From: Amoebidium appalachense
Lineage: Eukaryota; Ichthyosporea
DNA: 64,000 nt
Assembly: GCA_963693365.1 (NCBI GenBank)
Contig: CAVNZM010000011.1
Location: 124,001 to 188,000, forward strand
Reading direction: 5' to 3'
Below are positions 1 through 12,327 of the stretch, piece after piece; the stretch's first letter is position 1, and every line of letters starts with the position of its first letter. The position numbers were made by a program, and so were the translations under genes. The notes under the pieces were generated by a model that was not told the DNA's origin, searched no databases, and saw only the letters and a program-made list of their open reading frames with translations.

Positions 1-1334
1 CACGGGGGGTTTTTGGGAGAGTGTGGCTGAGCGTGGCATTGAGGTGATGGGGGAGATGGACCCCGGGTCACTGGCCACACTCACGGGGGCACTGGGGCAT
101 GTGGGGGTGGGCTGGCCGGAATTCTATGCAGCCATGGAGGACCACGTGCTGGCCACATTCATGATGGTAGGGCCCCGGGTGTGGGTGGTTGAAAGGGTGG
201 CACGTGCAAGTGGCTCACTACATACATGCACGTGCAAGTGGCTCACTACATACATGCACGTGCAAGTGGCTCACTCACATGCACATATTCATACACTGGT
301 GCACACAGGTGGCCACACCCACCTACACACACAAACACGTGCACATACCCACACACATCCCTGCGTACATGCACATGCACATTCATATGCACATGCACAT
401 ACGCGCACACGCGCACGCGCACACACTCACTCCCTCACTCACTCACATACACACACAGACACACACAGACACACACGCGCACACAAACAAACACACATAC
501 ACACATTCGCACATACACCCACACCCACACACAACACACACACACCTGCACACCTGCACACAAACACACGTACTTATATATATTGACACACACACACACA
601 CAACCACACGTACATATATATATTGACACACACACACACACACACAAACACACGTACATATATATATTGACACACACACACACACACAAACACGCGTACA
701 TATATATATTGACACACACACACACACACAAACACGCGTACTTATATATATTGGCACACACACACACACACACAGTACGGGGGCTGGCACGTGGCCAGCA
801 TCACGTGGGCGTGTGCACGGACCAATCAGCAGTGTGATGCGCTGATGGGCCAGCTGCTGCGGTCGAACATGCTGGAGGCCCCCCAGACCAGTGCTCTGCT
901 GGGGCCTGGCGGGGCGGCCAATCTGCTGTGGGCATTTGGGGCCTTGGACTACACTGATGGGGGGGCAGGCCAGCGCCTGGCTGCCCTGGTGGCCCCGGCA
1001 GTGGAAAGGTGGGGTGATATGTGGGGGGGTAGATATCTGTGGGGGTAGATATATGTGGGGGGTAAGATATATGTGGGGGTAGATATATGTGGGACTAGAC
1101 ATGTGGGGGGGCAGTTATGTGTGGGTGTAGATGTGTGGGGATAGATATCGTGGGGGGATAAATGTGAATGCGGATAAATGTGTGTGGGAAAAGATGTGTG
1201 TGTGGGGGATAGACGTGTGAGAATAGACGCGTGTGTGGGTAGATGTGTGTGGGGATAGATAGGAAGTTGCCTCACACTGCATCCCCATGCCCCATCTCAC
1301 ATCATTCTCCCTTCACACACATGCACAGACATAC

Positions 1335-1432
<98 letters not shown>

Positions 1433-2595
1433 CTATCCCTGCACGGGCTAGGCCAGGCCGCCTGGGGGCTGACGTGCCTTGGGCAGCTGCAGCCGACGCT
1501 GATGGCGCAGATTTTTAGGCGGGTGGCTGGGGCCAGGGAGGTGGGCCGGGCCAGCATGGCAATGCTGTATCAGGCTGACCTGGCGGTGCGTGGCCTGGGT
1601 GTGGTCGGGCTGTGTGGGTTATTCGGCACATGGGTGGTGTGTGTGTCACTATGGCGCGGTATGCTGCATGCTGGGTGCTTCTATCTGCACGTGTGCATGG
1701 CATGGTGCATCGTGTAGTGTGGAGCACATGCTGACGCAGCATTGCACAACAGCTCCGGCAGAGTGGGGTGATGAAGAGTGTGGGCCTGCGCCCAGACCAG
1801 CGCGAGGCATTCCGATTGGCTGTCGGCCAGCAGGCCCCCAGCCCATTGGTTGACGAGGTTCAGGCCACCCTCCAAAATATGCAGGCCAGGGTGGTCAGGT
1901 GAGGGGCTGCATGCTGTAGACTAGTGGTGGGGGGCTGCATGCTGTAGACTAGTGGTGTGGGGCTGCCTGCTGTAGACTAGTGGTGGGGGGCTGCATGCTG
2001 TAGACTAGTGGTGTGGGGCTGCATGTTGTAGACTACCTGCCCCAGTGGGCTGACAGGGGGCCCAGGGATCACGTGACCCATGAAGGCTACCGGCTGGCTC
2101 TAGCGCAGCCCGACAGGGGGGTGGGCATAGTGCCATTGGGCCCCCAAAGCTACAGCATGGACCCCCACACGAGGGGAAATTACAGGTATGCACCCCCATG
2201 CCAGTGAATTTTTGGGGGGCATGGGGTCTAATATTATTGAGCCCCATGCTAGCTCACAAGGTGGGCACTAGGGCATAGTTCAACACACACTATCTTTATA
2301 ACTATGCCTGCTAGGTATATCTCCCTGTCTATGCCTGCCAGGTATATCTCGGTATGCCTGCCAGGTATATCTCCATATCTATGCCTGCTATATATATCTC
2401 CCTGTCGGTGTCTGCTAGGTATATCCTCCCTGCCTATGCCTGCTAGGCATATCTCCGTGTCTATCCCTGCCAGGTATACCTCGCATATAACTGAACCTGC
2501 TGAGTGTGCTGCAGGCTGATGGGTGAGGCCCGGCTGCAAATGGACCAATTAAAAGCTGCGGGTTGGCACTTAGTGCAGGTGGGTAACTGGGCCCC

Positions 2596-2633
<38 letters not shown>

Positions 2634-2774
2634 CTGCGTTGTCGGGTCACAGTACGGCCTCGTCCCCATGGACACCACGTTTTGTAGTCTCCAATTAAAT
2701 TAGGGTTGAAGAGCACCACAAGAGGTGCTTGGGGGGGGTTTTGTGTGTGTGTGTGTGTGTGGGTTTTTTTTTTT

Positions 2775-2805
<31 letters not shown>

Positions 2806-3067
2806 GGGGGTGTAATGTGATGGTTCTCTGGTGTCATTGTTTACTTTGGCCCATCCCGTGCCACATCACGTGCGAATTTATGAATATATAGCCTTGGCCC
2901 ACCATGCACACCTATTGATAGGCTTGGCCCACCATGCACACCTATTGATAGGCTTGGCCCACCAGGTGCCCCACCACGAATGGGCGGCCTGTGGGTCCAC
3001 CCAGACGGCCAAGTATCTGCGCCGACGGGTGGCGGCAGTCATGAGCCCCCAGTGGCTGGCCTCGTAG
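1..3067 (+). CDS. RAP-domain protein, 3' part (partial at 5' end)
   Basis: Probable organellar RNA-binding protein; the start lies before the window. Exons by GT–AG and phase: 1–166 (partial), 776–1008, 1432–1585, 1753–1898, 2057–2185, 2515–2578, 2966–3067 (TAG), giving about 330 residues in one frame. The 1585 donor and 1753 acceptor are the least certain choices. Helical repeat signatures such as AANLLWAFGAL and LGQAAWGLTCLGQ resemble the repeats of RAP/OPR/FASTK proteins. The last three exons form a RAP domain: EGYRLAL, then GPQSYSM, then LKAAGWHLVQVPHHEW and KYLRRRV at the C-terminus. Family members bind RNA in mitochondria or plastids; target and compartment here are unknown. Introns hold (CA)n, poly-G and minisatellites, two of which touch splice junctions. 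Confidence 0.82.
1336..1430. repeat. (CA)n microsatellite ending in a 3' splice site
   Basis: A pure CA run of about 95 bp in the second RAP intron that ends in CAG, the acceptor of the exon starting at 1432. A shorter CA-rich block at about 585–774 does the same for the exon starting at 776. Confidence 0.9.
1900..2030. repeat. 28-bp minisatellite starting at a 5' splice site
   Basis: About five copies of a unit read as GGGGCTGCATGCTGTAGACT plus AGTGGTG follow each other at about 28 bp. The first copy begins a few bases inside the donor at 1899 (AG|GTGAGGGGCTGC) and the array runs almost to the next exon at 2057. Confidence 0.8.
2300..2490. repeat. Degenerate ~24-bp tandem repeat in RAP intron
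   Basis: Copies vary around TATGCCTGCYAGGTATATCT followed by CCCTGTC. Each unit carries AGGTAT, the same six bases as the upstream donor (CAG|GTATGC at 2186), so these could be decoy donors, but the match is short. Confidence 0.7.
2598..2810. repeat. Poly-G tract, then T(n)G(n) tract
   Basis: A G run at 2598–2630 and a T run (2764–2784) passing straight into a G run (2785–2810), both inside the last RAP intron. Confidence 0.9.
2891..2965. repeat. 30-bp tandem repeat ending in the acceptor of the last RAP exon
   Basis: Two full units at 2891–2920 and 2921–2950 and a third partial unit at 2951–2965. In the full units the sequence is GGCCCACCATGCAC; in the third it is GGCCCACCAG, and that AG is the splice acceptor. 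Confidence 0.85.
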
Positions 3068-3754
3068 TGGCCAGTGATTGGGCGGTTGGATGGAGGGCCA
3101 CATGCACATTACTGTGCACGTGGTGGGTGGCAGGCATACAGCCAGTGGGCATGCAAGAGGTACCCTAGGCCTGTGATGGTGGGCTGGCACTGATGCCGTG
3201 CTGTGCACGTGCCTGTTGCTGGTGGCATGCAGTGTGTGCACGTGACATAGTGTGCGCCAGTAGGGCAGTGTGCACGTGGCATGTACGTGGTTCACGGGGA
3301 GAAGGGTTGATCATGACACGTGCTGGTTTATGTGACGGGCCAAGGGGTGGTGTGGCCAGGCACATGTGGCACGTCATGCCCCCACCCTTAGACACAGCGG
3401 CCCACTGGGCCACCGAAATGAAGCAGTGGGGCACTGTGTGCCCGACTCTTCTTACAGGTCTATTCGGCTGCCATTTATGGTTATCTACCGGCAGGATCAT
3501 CCAATCACTGGTGTCCTGCCCTACTTCCTACTTCGTGTTTGATTATCGGCCAATTACCATACCTTAGTTCAAGCCCCCCTCCCCCCCCCACCCCACACAC
3601 ACCCACACACCCAACCACACACACACACCACTGGGCCAGCCACCCCCTATAACTGATAGTTGCTTGCGCATACAGACTCTACATTTGAAAACAACACCGC
3701 CAATGCGGTCTTACAAGACCGTGTTGGCTGAACAAAGCAATACTTTTTTCTTTT
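3068..3754. other. Intergenic, convergent 3' ends
   Basis: 687 bp between the RAP gene stop and the stop of the next gene on the other strand. It holds a short C/CA-rich block (about 3570–3640). No AATAAA was seen close to either stop and I see no gene. Confidence 0.6.
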
Positions 3755-4968
3755 CTAGAAGGGCAGGGAGGGTCTCCTCTGGGCCAGCCTGCTGCCTGTG
3801 GGCTGCACGGTCAGTGCATTTGCCTCCACCTGGCTGTTGTTGCTCTCTCGGCTGACACTGCGCTGCCGCCCAGCCCCCGGCCCACGAACAGCCAGCAAGC
3901 CCGAGTCTGGAGGGGGTGTCTCTGGGATGGGCTCTTTGGACACGCTGGTCTTGCGCCTGCGCCCCGGCAGTATGGTGGCCATGGTGAACCGGCCCAGCAC
4001 CTTCACACTGTCGTACACACTGCGCCCCTCCTTGCTGCGCTCAGGCCCTGGGCTGCCGGGTGGCAGGTTGCTGGGGGAGGGCAGGGATGGGGGCAGGCTG
4101 GGGGGCGAAGGTTCGGGGGGCACAAAGACGTCTGGGGCCAATCTTGGGGTCTGCTTTGTGCGCCTGAGGGGCACGGCCCTGGGGCTGCTGCGGGCCCACT
4201 CGAGCTCCAGGGGGGACGAGGAGTGCACGGTGGCATGCAGCGGCACAGACCCATAGCTGCTGGAACCCCCAGCACCGGTGACCGTGTATGCCGTCTGCGG
4301 GTGGTCCTGGGGATAGTCGTCGGGCCCAAATGTGTAGCTCATAGCGCCCAGCAGGTGGGGCCGTCTGCCCGGCTGCTGCATGGGCCGTAGGTGGTGCCTC
4401 ATGTCCTGCAGCAGATCCTCCAAGACATCGACCCTGCGCAGCCCACAGAACCACGCACTGGCCCACCAGTCGCTGTACAGCTGCACGTGCTTGTCGTACA
4501 GGGCCCGCTGCTGGCCGTGCCTTACCGTGCGCATTGTCGTGTCCAGGGCCCTTGTCAGGGCCTTCATCATGCGGTCTGGGCCCTGCTCGTGCCGGGCCTG
4601 CATGGCCGTGGCCTGGATGCGCACCAGCCGCTCGGGGGGGCACAGGCCCAGCCCCAGCAGCACGCCCAGGGCGATCTGCAGCCGCCGGTAGAGGGGGAAC
4701 AGCCCCGGGTGGGTCTGCACGGCCTGCTCGGCCTGTGCCCCCACCAGGCCCCTCACCACCCCTATGCCCCCCCCCCACAACAAGCTCCCCCTCCTCACTG
4801 GCCCGCCGCCGCACCTTCATCAGGCTCCCTAGACTCAGCCCCCCCCCCAGTGCCCCCGTCCGCCGGGTTGGTGGCGGCTTGGGGGGGAGGTGGTGGAGGC
4901 GGGGGAGCAACAGGCACAGTGGAGGGGGTGGGGCGCTGAGGGGTGCGGGTCACGGTGGTGGTGGCCAT
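3755..4968 (-). CDS. Unrecognised protein with Pro-rich ends, two exons
   Basis: Read on the minus strand. Exon 1 is 4815–4968 (ATG at 4968) and exon 2 is 3755–4761. The 53-bp intron 4762–4814 has GTGCGG at its 5' end and ATAG at its 3' end, and phase 1 joins cleanly to give about 386 aa. Without splicing the frame stops at once. Residues 1–50 are Pro/Thr-rich (a run of eight Pro). The middle, about 55–195, looks globular and helical (for example RRLQIALGVLLGLGLCPPER and YSDWWASAWF). The C-terminal half is Ser/Pro-rich and probably disordered. I do not recognise the family. The intron contains a run of ten G, so a homopolymer length error is the alternative explanation of the frame change. 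Confidence 0.6.
4762..4814 (-). other. Putative 53-bp intron
   Basis: Much shorter than any other intron in the window (the next shortest is about 85 bp). Donor GTGCGG and acceptor CATAG; splicing keeps the reading frame of both flanks. Confidence 0.5.
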
Positions 4969-5162
4969 GGAGACCCCCTGGGGTGGCGGCACGTGGGTGA
5001 GTGGGGAGAGAGGGGGGGGTGGGGTGGGGTGGGGCGTGGGGGGTGGGGGGGGATGTCCTTCGGTTAGCCACAAGCACAGCTGCAGAGCTGGTGCACCTGT
5101 GTGGGCCTGCGAGGTGGTGCAAAAAGAAACGCATGCGCCCAGCTGCCCTTGCCATATTGCAG

Positions 5163-5199
5163 CCCCCTCCCCCCTCCCCCCCCCCCCCCCCCCCTCCCC

Positions 5200-5242
<43 letters not shown>

Positions 5243-5255
5243 ACACACACACACA
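5163..5255. repeat. C(n)(CA)n tract
   Basis: Nearly pure C from 5163 to 5242, passing directly into (CA)n to 5255. It lies upstream of the minus-strand gene that starts at 4968. Confidence 0.9.
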
Positions 5256-5481
5256 ACTTCTCTTATACTATCGGAGCTATCGGAGCTAAACACCCAAACA
5301 GACCATGCAAACAAACATCCATGCTCGGCCACTGCAGATGGTTCCTTGGCCCACCCCCGACACCCTCACACAAATGCTCCTCTATTCACCGTCACCGATC
5401 CACGGGCCATGCACCAGTTCCAAACACCTTCTGCCTCCTCCCTCCCCTCCCTTCCCTCTCTCCCTCCCCCTCCCCTCCCCC

Positions 5482-5597
<116 letters not shown>

Positions 5598-7061
5598 CTC
5601 GAACCAACGGGGATACCACAGAAGGCTCTTGTGTCATTGGGAGCACATACAAGACATATGGTTGTAGACACGCATTTGCAGGTAAAGGCCCAAGTGAAGG
5701 GCTACACGCATGCACACGCCATAGAAAAGTATCAAGCAGGTTTAGCACACAGACAGGTGTGGCCACACTCGAACACCCACACACCACAATGCAGCCATTC
5801 TAAGGCATTTGTCTATGTGCAGGCACGCAGCACAATAACATAACGCCAGAGCTCGTTATCACGCAGATGTGACAGCTACTATAAGCGCGCACACATCCCT
5901 ACAGCAGGCAGGCACGCACAGGCCGGCCTGTACAAGCGCTCGAAAAGTTCAAAGCTCCCGAACCCAGGGGATGAACAGCAGAGCAGAACACCGATGCAAG
6001 CAGAAGGGGAGCACGCACGTACCCGCACATGTACCGGGTGGTTGCGGGGGTGTGCCCGTGTGCGTGCCTGTCTATGGGGCCGTGGCCAGCTGCGGGTATT
6101 GGCCGGGCAGTGCCCCCATGCCTGGTCCCCTCAGACGCCACCGCCGAGCCAGACCCTGTTCTGGAACCTGCTCTGCCTGCGTGTGCCCGTAGCCGTCTGT
6201 TATGCGTGTGGACCCGTGCGTGCCTGTGCGTGCTGTATGCCTGTGTGCCTATGTGCCTGTGCGTTCCTGTGCACCTGTGCACCTGTGCGCGTGTGTGCCT
6301 TTGTGTGCCTGTTTGTGCCTGTGTACCTGTGTGCGTGTGTGCCTGATGGTCGTGTCCGGTGTCTGTGTGTCTGTGTGTGCATAATGGCCCCTGCGCCAAA
6401 CCCACTTCTGTTCTCCTAGCCTGTTTTAGAGTGTTTTATCGCCTTTCAGAAGCTATACATGTGTGTGTCATGTGCACGCTGCCCTACCTACTACTATCGA
6501 CCAGGATCGACCCTCTTTGTTGTTTTGCCCAGCGCCTCAGTCGAACTTCGTTTCTGTTTGATGCGTCCAGTTGTTGGTGAGCCAAATGGGCTATTGCCGT
6601 ACATGATATATCAGTAGCCCTTGGGTGGTAGGAATTAAAAGATTGTCATAAAGCGCACTGATTGGCCTATTATAGTATTAATGGTTATCGCTATTGCCGG
6701 ATCTGGCTCAGTGACTCCAATCATTGCCGGAGTCCCTTTGTAACTCAGGGCCCCTACAATAGTCTCTCTGTTCTATGCACTTTGCACCACCCACATGTGA
6801 CTTGCCGTGCAGGCTCAGCCATGCAGCCCTCCCTCCTTCCTGGACACATCTTCCCAGGCTAACATGTGCGTGCGCTCTGTCCGCAGTTCTGCCCACTCAG
6901 TTTTCTGGTCAGGACCAAGCCCATGCATGCAGCCGTGCTGTGCATGTCTGGTGTTTTCAAGAAAGTGCTTGCGTGTTGCACGCGCGGCCGAATGGTGGCA
7001 AATGATGGTATTGATGATGTCTGGTGTTGCTGCCACGGTTTCGTAGTGAATGGTGGATGTG

Positions 7062-7185
7062 ATGGCATGGTGGCATGGTGGCATGGTGGCATGGTGGCCT
7101 GGTGGCATGGTGGCCTGGCGGCATGGTGGCATGGTGGCATGGTGGCATGGTGGCATGGTGGCATGGTGGCATGGTGGCATGGTGG
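7062..7185. repeat. 9-bp minisatellite (GGCATGGTG)n
   Basis: About 14 copies of a 9-bp unit with three single-base variants (GGCCTGGTG, GGCCTGGCG). It is open in all frames because 9 is a multiple of three, but flanking sequence gives no sign of a gene. Confidence 0.95.
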
Positions 7186-7409
7186 GCCGAGTAGCAAAAT
7201 TACTCAAATGAATGGTAAATTACGGAAATGAGGAATTTTGGGGAAGGGTGCAGCCTGATTTGTTACATATGTAGTCTGTGCCGTAGTGCGAGTGAAAGAC
7301 GTGTAGCAGGCTGGAGCCAGGTAGGGAGGAAAATCCGGGGCTTGGTCGCCGAGTGTGTGTGTGTGCATGCGGGAGAGGGGGGAAAGCAAGAAGTAAATTG
7401 GTGAAGGGG

Positions 7410-7418
7410 TGTGTGTGT

Positions 7419-7459
<41 letters not shown>
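7410..7459. repeat. (GT)nG(n) tract
   Basis: Short GT repeat passing into 41 G. Confidence 0.9.
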
Positions 7460-7460
<1 letters not shown>

Positions 7461-7623
7461 GGGGAGTCGTGATCCAGAAAGTGACTAAAATTTGCAATTA
7501 CCAGTTGGGTTTTGCTGTTGTATGGACTCAGCAAGGCGCCGACAGCCTGTGTGCAAAACCCTCTAGCGCTACACTTGTTGCTTTGGTAGCAGACCCATTC
7601 AGTGAGAGTGGGCCTTCGTTGCA

Positions 7624-7700
7624 TTTTTTTTTTTTCCTTTTTCTTTTTTTTTTTTTTTTTTTTTTTTTTTGTGGGGGGGGGGGGGGGGGGGGGGGGGGGG
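7624..7700. repeat. T(n)G(n) tract
   Basis: T-rich to 7670, then GTG and a 28-base G run. Further G runs follow at about 7847–7876 and 7907–7954. Confidence 0.9.
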
Positions 7701-7843
7701 AGGGGGGTTACAAAGCACATACTTTGTGCGAATTTTCTTGACAACCGCTAATACAATGCAGATTTTGCATAACTTCCACTGGGGACCCACACCATCGAAA
7801 TTGGGTGCAGCGGAGCGAGCGGGACCGGGGGGGGAGAGGGAGA

Positions 7844-7877
<34 letters not shown>

Positions 7878-7904
7878 AAGGCCAGGGGGAAGGGGGGTTG
7901 GGTA

Positions 7905-7954
<50 letters not shown>

Positions 7955-8468
7955 CTTTCGTTAGCACACATGCAAACATGCACACACGACCCAAAAATCA
8001 ATACACGAGCACGTGGTAGACACGCTCATGCGCACCACTCAAACATTTTCAAGTGGACGTCGGTGCTGTACACGTAGGTCATATCGATAAAGGGCTAGCC
8101 TTGCCCAAGTGGGCCCGGGAGAGGGGAGGGAAGCTCCGGGGAGGCGGGATGGGGGGATTAGACGAGTTGTGAGCTGATCGGTGCCCGAGAGAAAGACGCA
8201 CACAGGTGGTATATGTTTGTGCATGTGTTCTCGAGCAAGAAGGGGTGGCCCGGGGGGGGGGGGGGGGGGGGGGGGGTCAAATAAATATCAAAGTGCAATG
8301 TCTGAGTTTAGGGCAGCACTTGCAGTCGATTGGAAGGCAGATTGCTGCCCTCGGGTATTCATTCGGAGGTGGGGCGTGGGCCAGCCAGCAAACCCCAATA
8401 CAGACATGTTCGGGTAGTCTATACAGAGTGGCTCGATATATCTGTACATGTGCGCGCTCTTTGTAGTG

Positions 8469-9020
8469 TCATTGAGTGCCTGCGGATCGTTTGTGGGTGT
8501 GCTGCTGTGTGGGGGTGAGCAGTCTGACATCATGCATGTGGGCGTGGATGGTGCCGGCCAGCAGGGGGGCCTCGGGGGTGTGTAGGGCCACGGTCTTGCC
8601 GTTGCGCAGGCACAGGCACACACAGGCAGGCAGCACAAGCACGTGCTTGAGCTGCCACGGCCGGTAGTGGAAGGCCTGCAGGCTGGCCCCCACCAGGATA
8701 TCCACCTCCCCATCCCCCACGTGCGCCAGGGCCTCGCGCTGGCACACGGCCAGCAGCTGGCCCTCCTTGTCCTTCTGCTTCTGGTCCACACGCACAACAA
8801 ACGCACTGCGCCCCGTGCCATTGCTCTTGCTCTCGCCCTTGTCTGTGCCTGCTGGGTCCGCACACACAGCCATGTACGTGTTTTCAGCGCTGCCGTTGGA
8901 AAGCATCCGCCTGCGTGTGTCAGTGTCCGTGCCTGGCGCATCATGGTGGCTGCAGCATGCCCTGGCTATGGTTGCGGCACTGCCGGCCACGGCCAGGCCA
9001 ACAAGCACAACACTCAACAT
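8469..9020 (-). CDS. Small protein with N-terminal hydrophobic segment, unknown
   Basis: Single-exon frame of 183 aa from ATG at 9020 to TGA at 8469. Residues 1–22 (MLSVVLVGLAVAGSAATIAR and on) look like a signal peptide or membrane anchor, followed by a Cys/His/Asp-rich stretch. A second hydrophobic segment lies near residues 130–145 (HVLVLPACVCLCLR). Two NGT/NGS glycosylation-type sites occur. I recognise no family. The frame is free of simple repeats and in range with other GC-rich exons here, which is the main argument that it codes. Upstream exons cannot be excluded. Confidence 0.5.
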   Translation of the reverse strand: MLSVVLVGLAVAGSAATIARACCSHHDAPGTDTDTRRRMLSNGSAENTYMAVCADPAGTDKGESKSNGTGRSAFVVRVDQKQKDKEGQLLAVCQREALAHVGDGEVDILVGASLQAFHYRPWQLKHVLVLPACVCLCLRNGKTVALHTPEAPLLAGTIHAHMHDVRLLTPTQQHTHKRSAGTQ

Positions 9021-10305
9021 CTCCGTGCAGGTGGGGGGGTGTGCCTGGGGACTGTCTCCACAGGCAGCGACATTTAAAAAGGTGCTTGCCACTACTTGCC
9101 ACTACTTGTATGTGTTGCTGGTCATCAGCAGGCTGCTTCACAATGTTGTTGTAGGTGTGCACGCCCGCAAATGTGTTTTGTATCCGATAGTGAAGATAGG
9201 CGCGAATGTGGCTGTGGTGTGTTAGTGCAGGCGTTTCAGGTTCTTGTATACTTGCACAGGTTCCTACATATATCATGGGAACAAATCATCTGCAAAGACG
9301 TGCACGAGGAGCAAAAAGGAATAGTGTGATTTGAATTGAGGACATCCGTATGGATTAGCCTTGTATTTGTCAAGATGTGGATTCGGACTTCAAGTGGAAT
9401 AGCTGTGCGTATGTACAGTGTCGATGGTTCTGCATCAACCCTAACTGGCCTGTTTGTGCGCCCTATATACTTTGTTAGCCACAACCGACACTGTTTGTGC
9501 TTTTGCTTTTCGAGGCACTAAGAGCAAAGGCCGTGCTGTTGCTGCAAAATGAAGGGTTGCTTGATGCCGGCTCTTTATATATCCCGGGGCGGCGCCCAGA
9601 TTGGAATGATTTGGAATGAGCCACTCAGCGCTCTGCGTTTGCTGATTCGCAGAGGTGATTCGGATATATATATCCCCTACACCTGCCAGTTGGGGTTGAT
9701 AACATAAGATCCCGACAAACTTTGCTCATGATCAATCATGTATGACATGTCCACTGGTCCAGAATCACTGTTAGAGCCCTCAAATTTTAATTTCTATTTT
9801 TTAATTAATTATCTATTTTCTCTTGCTTAAAATGTTATAAAGTAGCTTACACTAATTGTTAATATAGAGCCTGAAATTGATAGGCTGAATTGATAAACTA
9901 GAAAAAATAAACTAGCTAAAATTTGACTGTTTTTCAATTTTCGTGGAGTATAGGGCACGGCTCGCATTTTTCGATTGGCTTAGGTGTGTCAAATTGATTG
10001 GGTCTGAGATTGTAGCACGTCGGATTGGCTAAAGGAGGGCTGACAAAGTGACAGTACACCGGCGCAGTCGCCCCTCGCACCACCAGTGTCGTGCTGAAGC
10101 ACATGCCCATCGTACTTATTTTAACACTGTGTAACTGAGGCCGAGAACTAGAAGAAAGAGAGGGGCGCGCAGGGAGGGGAAGGGGGGGGGGGGGGGGGGG
10201 GGGGGGGGGACGCGTCCCCTCTACATTTAATGATCAGGAGTCAGGGTGATCACGATCTAGTGTTGTTGAGCTTTTTTGATTTTGAAACGGGGAGGGGGGT
10301 AGTAG

Positions 10306-10310
10306 TAAGT

Positions 10311-10346
<36 letters not shown>

Positions 10347-10374
10347 ACCCACCACCCCTCTGCCGGCTGGGGAA

Positions 10375-10406
<32 letters not shown>

Positions 10407-10540
10407 ACCCACCACCCCTCTGCCGGCTGGGGAAGGGGGGGGGGGGGGGGGTTGGGGAGGGGACCCACCACCACCCCGAGTAGATGGGTCACCCCCCCGC
10501 CTGGGGGGGGGGGGGGGGGGGGGGGGGGGGAGGGGGGGGG
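10306..10540. repeat. 60-bp repeat: G tract plus CCCACCACC unit
   Basis: The block TACCCACCACCCCTCTGCCG recurs at about 10345 and 10405 with long G runs between, and a related ACCCACCACC block follows near 10461. The last one can pair GACCCA with TGGGTC. Confidence 0.85.
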
Positions 10541-11135
10541 GGGCTACCCAAGTATGACTAATATATATATAGTATGTATATTGGACACCAACTTGAAAAC
10601 ATATTGGCATTGCCTTCTCTACACCCACAAATTGGTATCAATTATCAGGCCCTGGGTCAAATTGGACCTGCTTACTAGCTGGCATCCCCCCCCCCCCCCC
10701 CTCCCCCCCCCCCCCCCCCCCCCTCTCCCTCCCTCGCCCCGGAACGACCGCTGGCCCGTGGGAGCTTCCCCTCTCTACGCCCCTTAAGATCTCATACGGA
10801 GACCGCAATGGCTGGTTGCTCATGACCATTGATATTCTCGACTATGTACAGTAAAGCACCCTTGCACACGCAGGCACACACACGTGCGCGCACGCTCTCC
10901 AATACGCTCGTGATCACAGACTGCCGTAGGGTAATATGCTCTTCTCTGTATAATGATGCCCGCGCGCACACGTGGCACACATTCTGAATTACATTTTTCC
11001 TCTCTAACTGCTTCCCCTTTAATATTCCCCCTCCCCCCCCCCCTCCCCCCTCCCCCCTCCCCCCCACCACCACCACCATCACACCACCACCCTCTTTCTC
11101 GCTCTTTATCTATCCCCCCCCCCCCCCCCGTCCCC

Positions 11136-11188
<53 letters not shown>

Positions 11189-11815
11189 GGTTATTTTTCT
11201 GATGCAATTTCATCCGTGCATCATGCGCCATCATGCATGCTCATCGTTTGCAATTGAACAACCGTTCACACACACACACACATATATATATATACTATGG
11301 CAATTCAGACACACATGCCACAAAAGGCACATGCGCGCGTGCAGATTTGGGCCAGAGAGGAGCTCTCTCAATCACTGGCACACACACACACAACACACGC
11401 ACACATCTGCACACAAACGCACACACAGGCAAACACGCACTGAGACACACATGCACAGTGACACTCACACGTGTGCACACACCCTCTTCTCTAGCACACA
11501 CGTGAACCCATGTAATTTTGCATATGTTAAGCGCATTGCGTCTACACAAGCTTGCACATGTGGCACGACGTTTACTTGCACACTGTCAGGCCACCACAAT
11601 GATTAGCAGCAGTGCCGAATGTCCACCCACCTGAAGGACACATACACACACGGTCCCACGTCTACACGGCACAAAAGTTGCAGACACACACTCCCAGTGA
11701 CATGTTGTGCATGATAGATTTGCCCTAACTTTGTCAAAATTCGAAGTCTTGGTTAAATTTTAGGAAGGGAAGAAGACTTAGTACAAACTTAAAGTTGGGG
11801 ATGGTGGTGGAGTGA

Positions 11816-11819
<4 letters not shown>

Positions 11820-11846
<27 letters not shown>

Positions 11847-12125
11847 AGGGGGGGGGGGAGGGGGGGAGAAGGCGGGCCTCCCAGAACTTGAGAAGGTACG
11901 CAGCTGCGGCCGGCGCGGAGGGTCCCGTTGGATTTTCCGTGAGGGGGGGGGGGGGGGGGGAGGGGGGGGGGGGAGGGGGGACCCACCACCCCACCAAAGA
12001 GGTGGGTCCCCCCTCCCCCCGGAGGGGGGGGGTGGGGGGGGTGGGGGGACCCACCACCCCCTCGAGCAGGTAGGTTCTCCCCCCCCCCCCCCCCCCCCCC
12101 CTTGGGGGGGGGACCCACCACCAGG
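11820..12125. repeat. G(n)–GACCCACC hairpin–C(n) elements
   Basis: Three ACCCACCACC blocks flanked by G and C tracts. At about 11978–12009 GGACCCACC is followed after 13 bases by its perfect complement GGTGGGTCC, then a C run: a snap-back structure with G tract and C tract extending the stem. Confidence 0.8.
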
Positions 12126-12259
12126 GGGGACCTCAATACTTACTAGTGCCCACCCACCCATTTCAAATTCAAAAATGCCTTGTTTGGGTCCTGCGACACC
12201 CCCACTTCCGTCAGTTGACAACGGTTGCAGGGTGTTACAAAACAACTGCGGGCCGCGCG

Positions 12260-12266
<7 letters not shown>

Positions 12267-12327
<61 letters not shown>

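Noticed and set aside
4041-4910. A 289-codon minus-strand frame overlapping the unknown gene
   Set aside because: Composition (Gly/Pro/Ala/His) and the lack of a continuation fit a shadow; the frame ending at 3755 has a more protein-like middle and splices cleanly to the ATG at 4968.
7062-7185. Regular short repeats as a possible CRISPR array
   Set aside because: There are no unique spacers: these are head-to-tail 9-bp minisatellite units in a eukaryotic genome. The 33-bp, 29-bp and 56-bp arrays likewise lack spacers.
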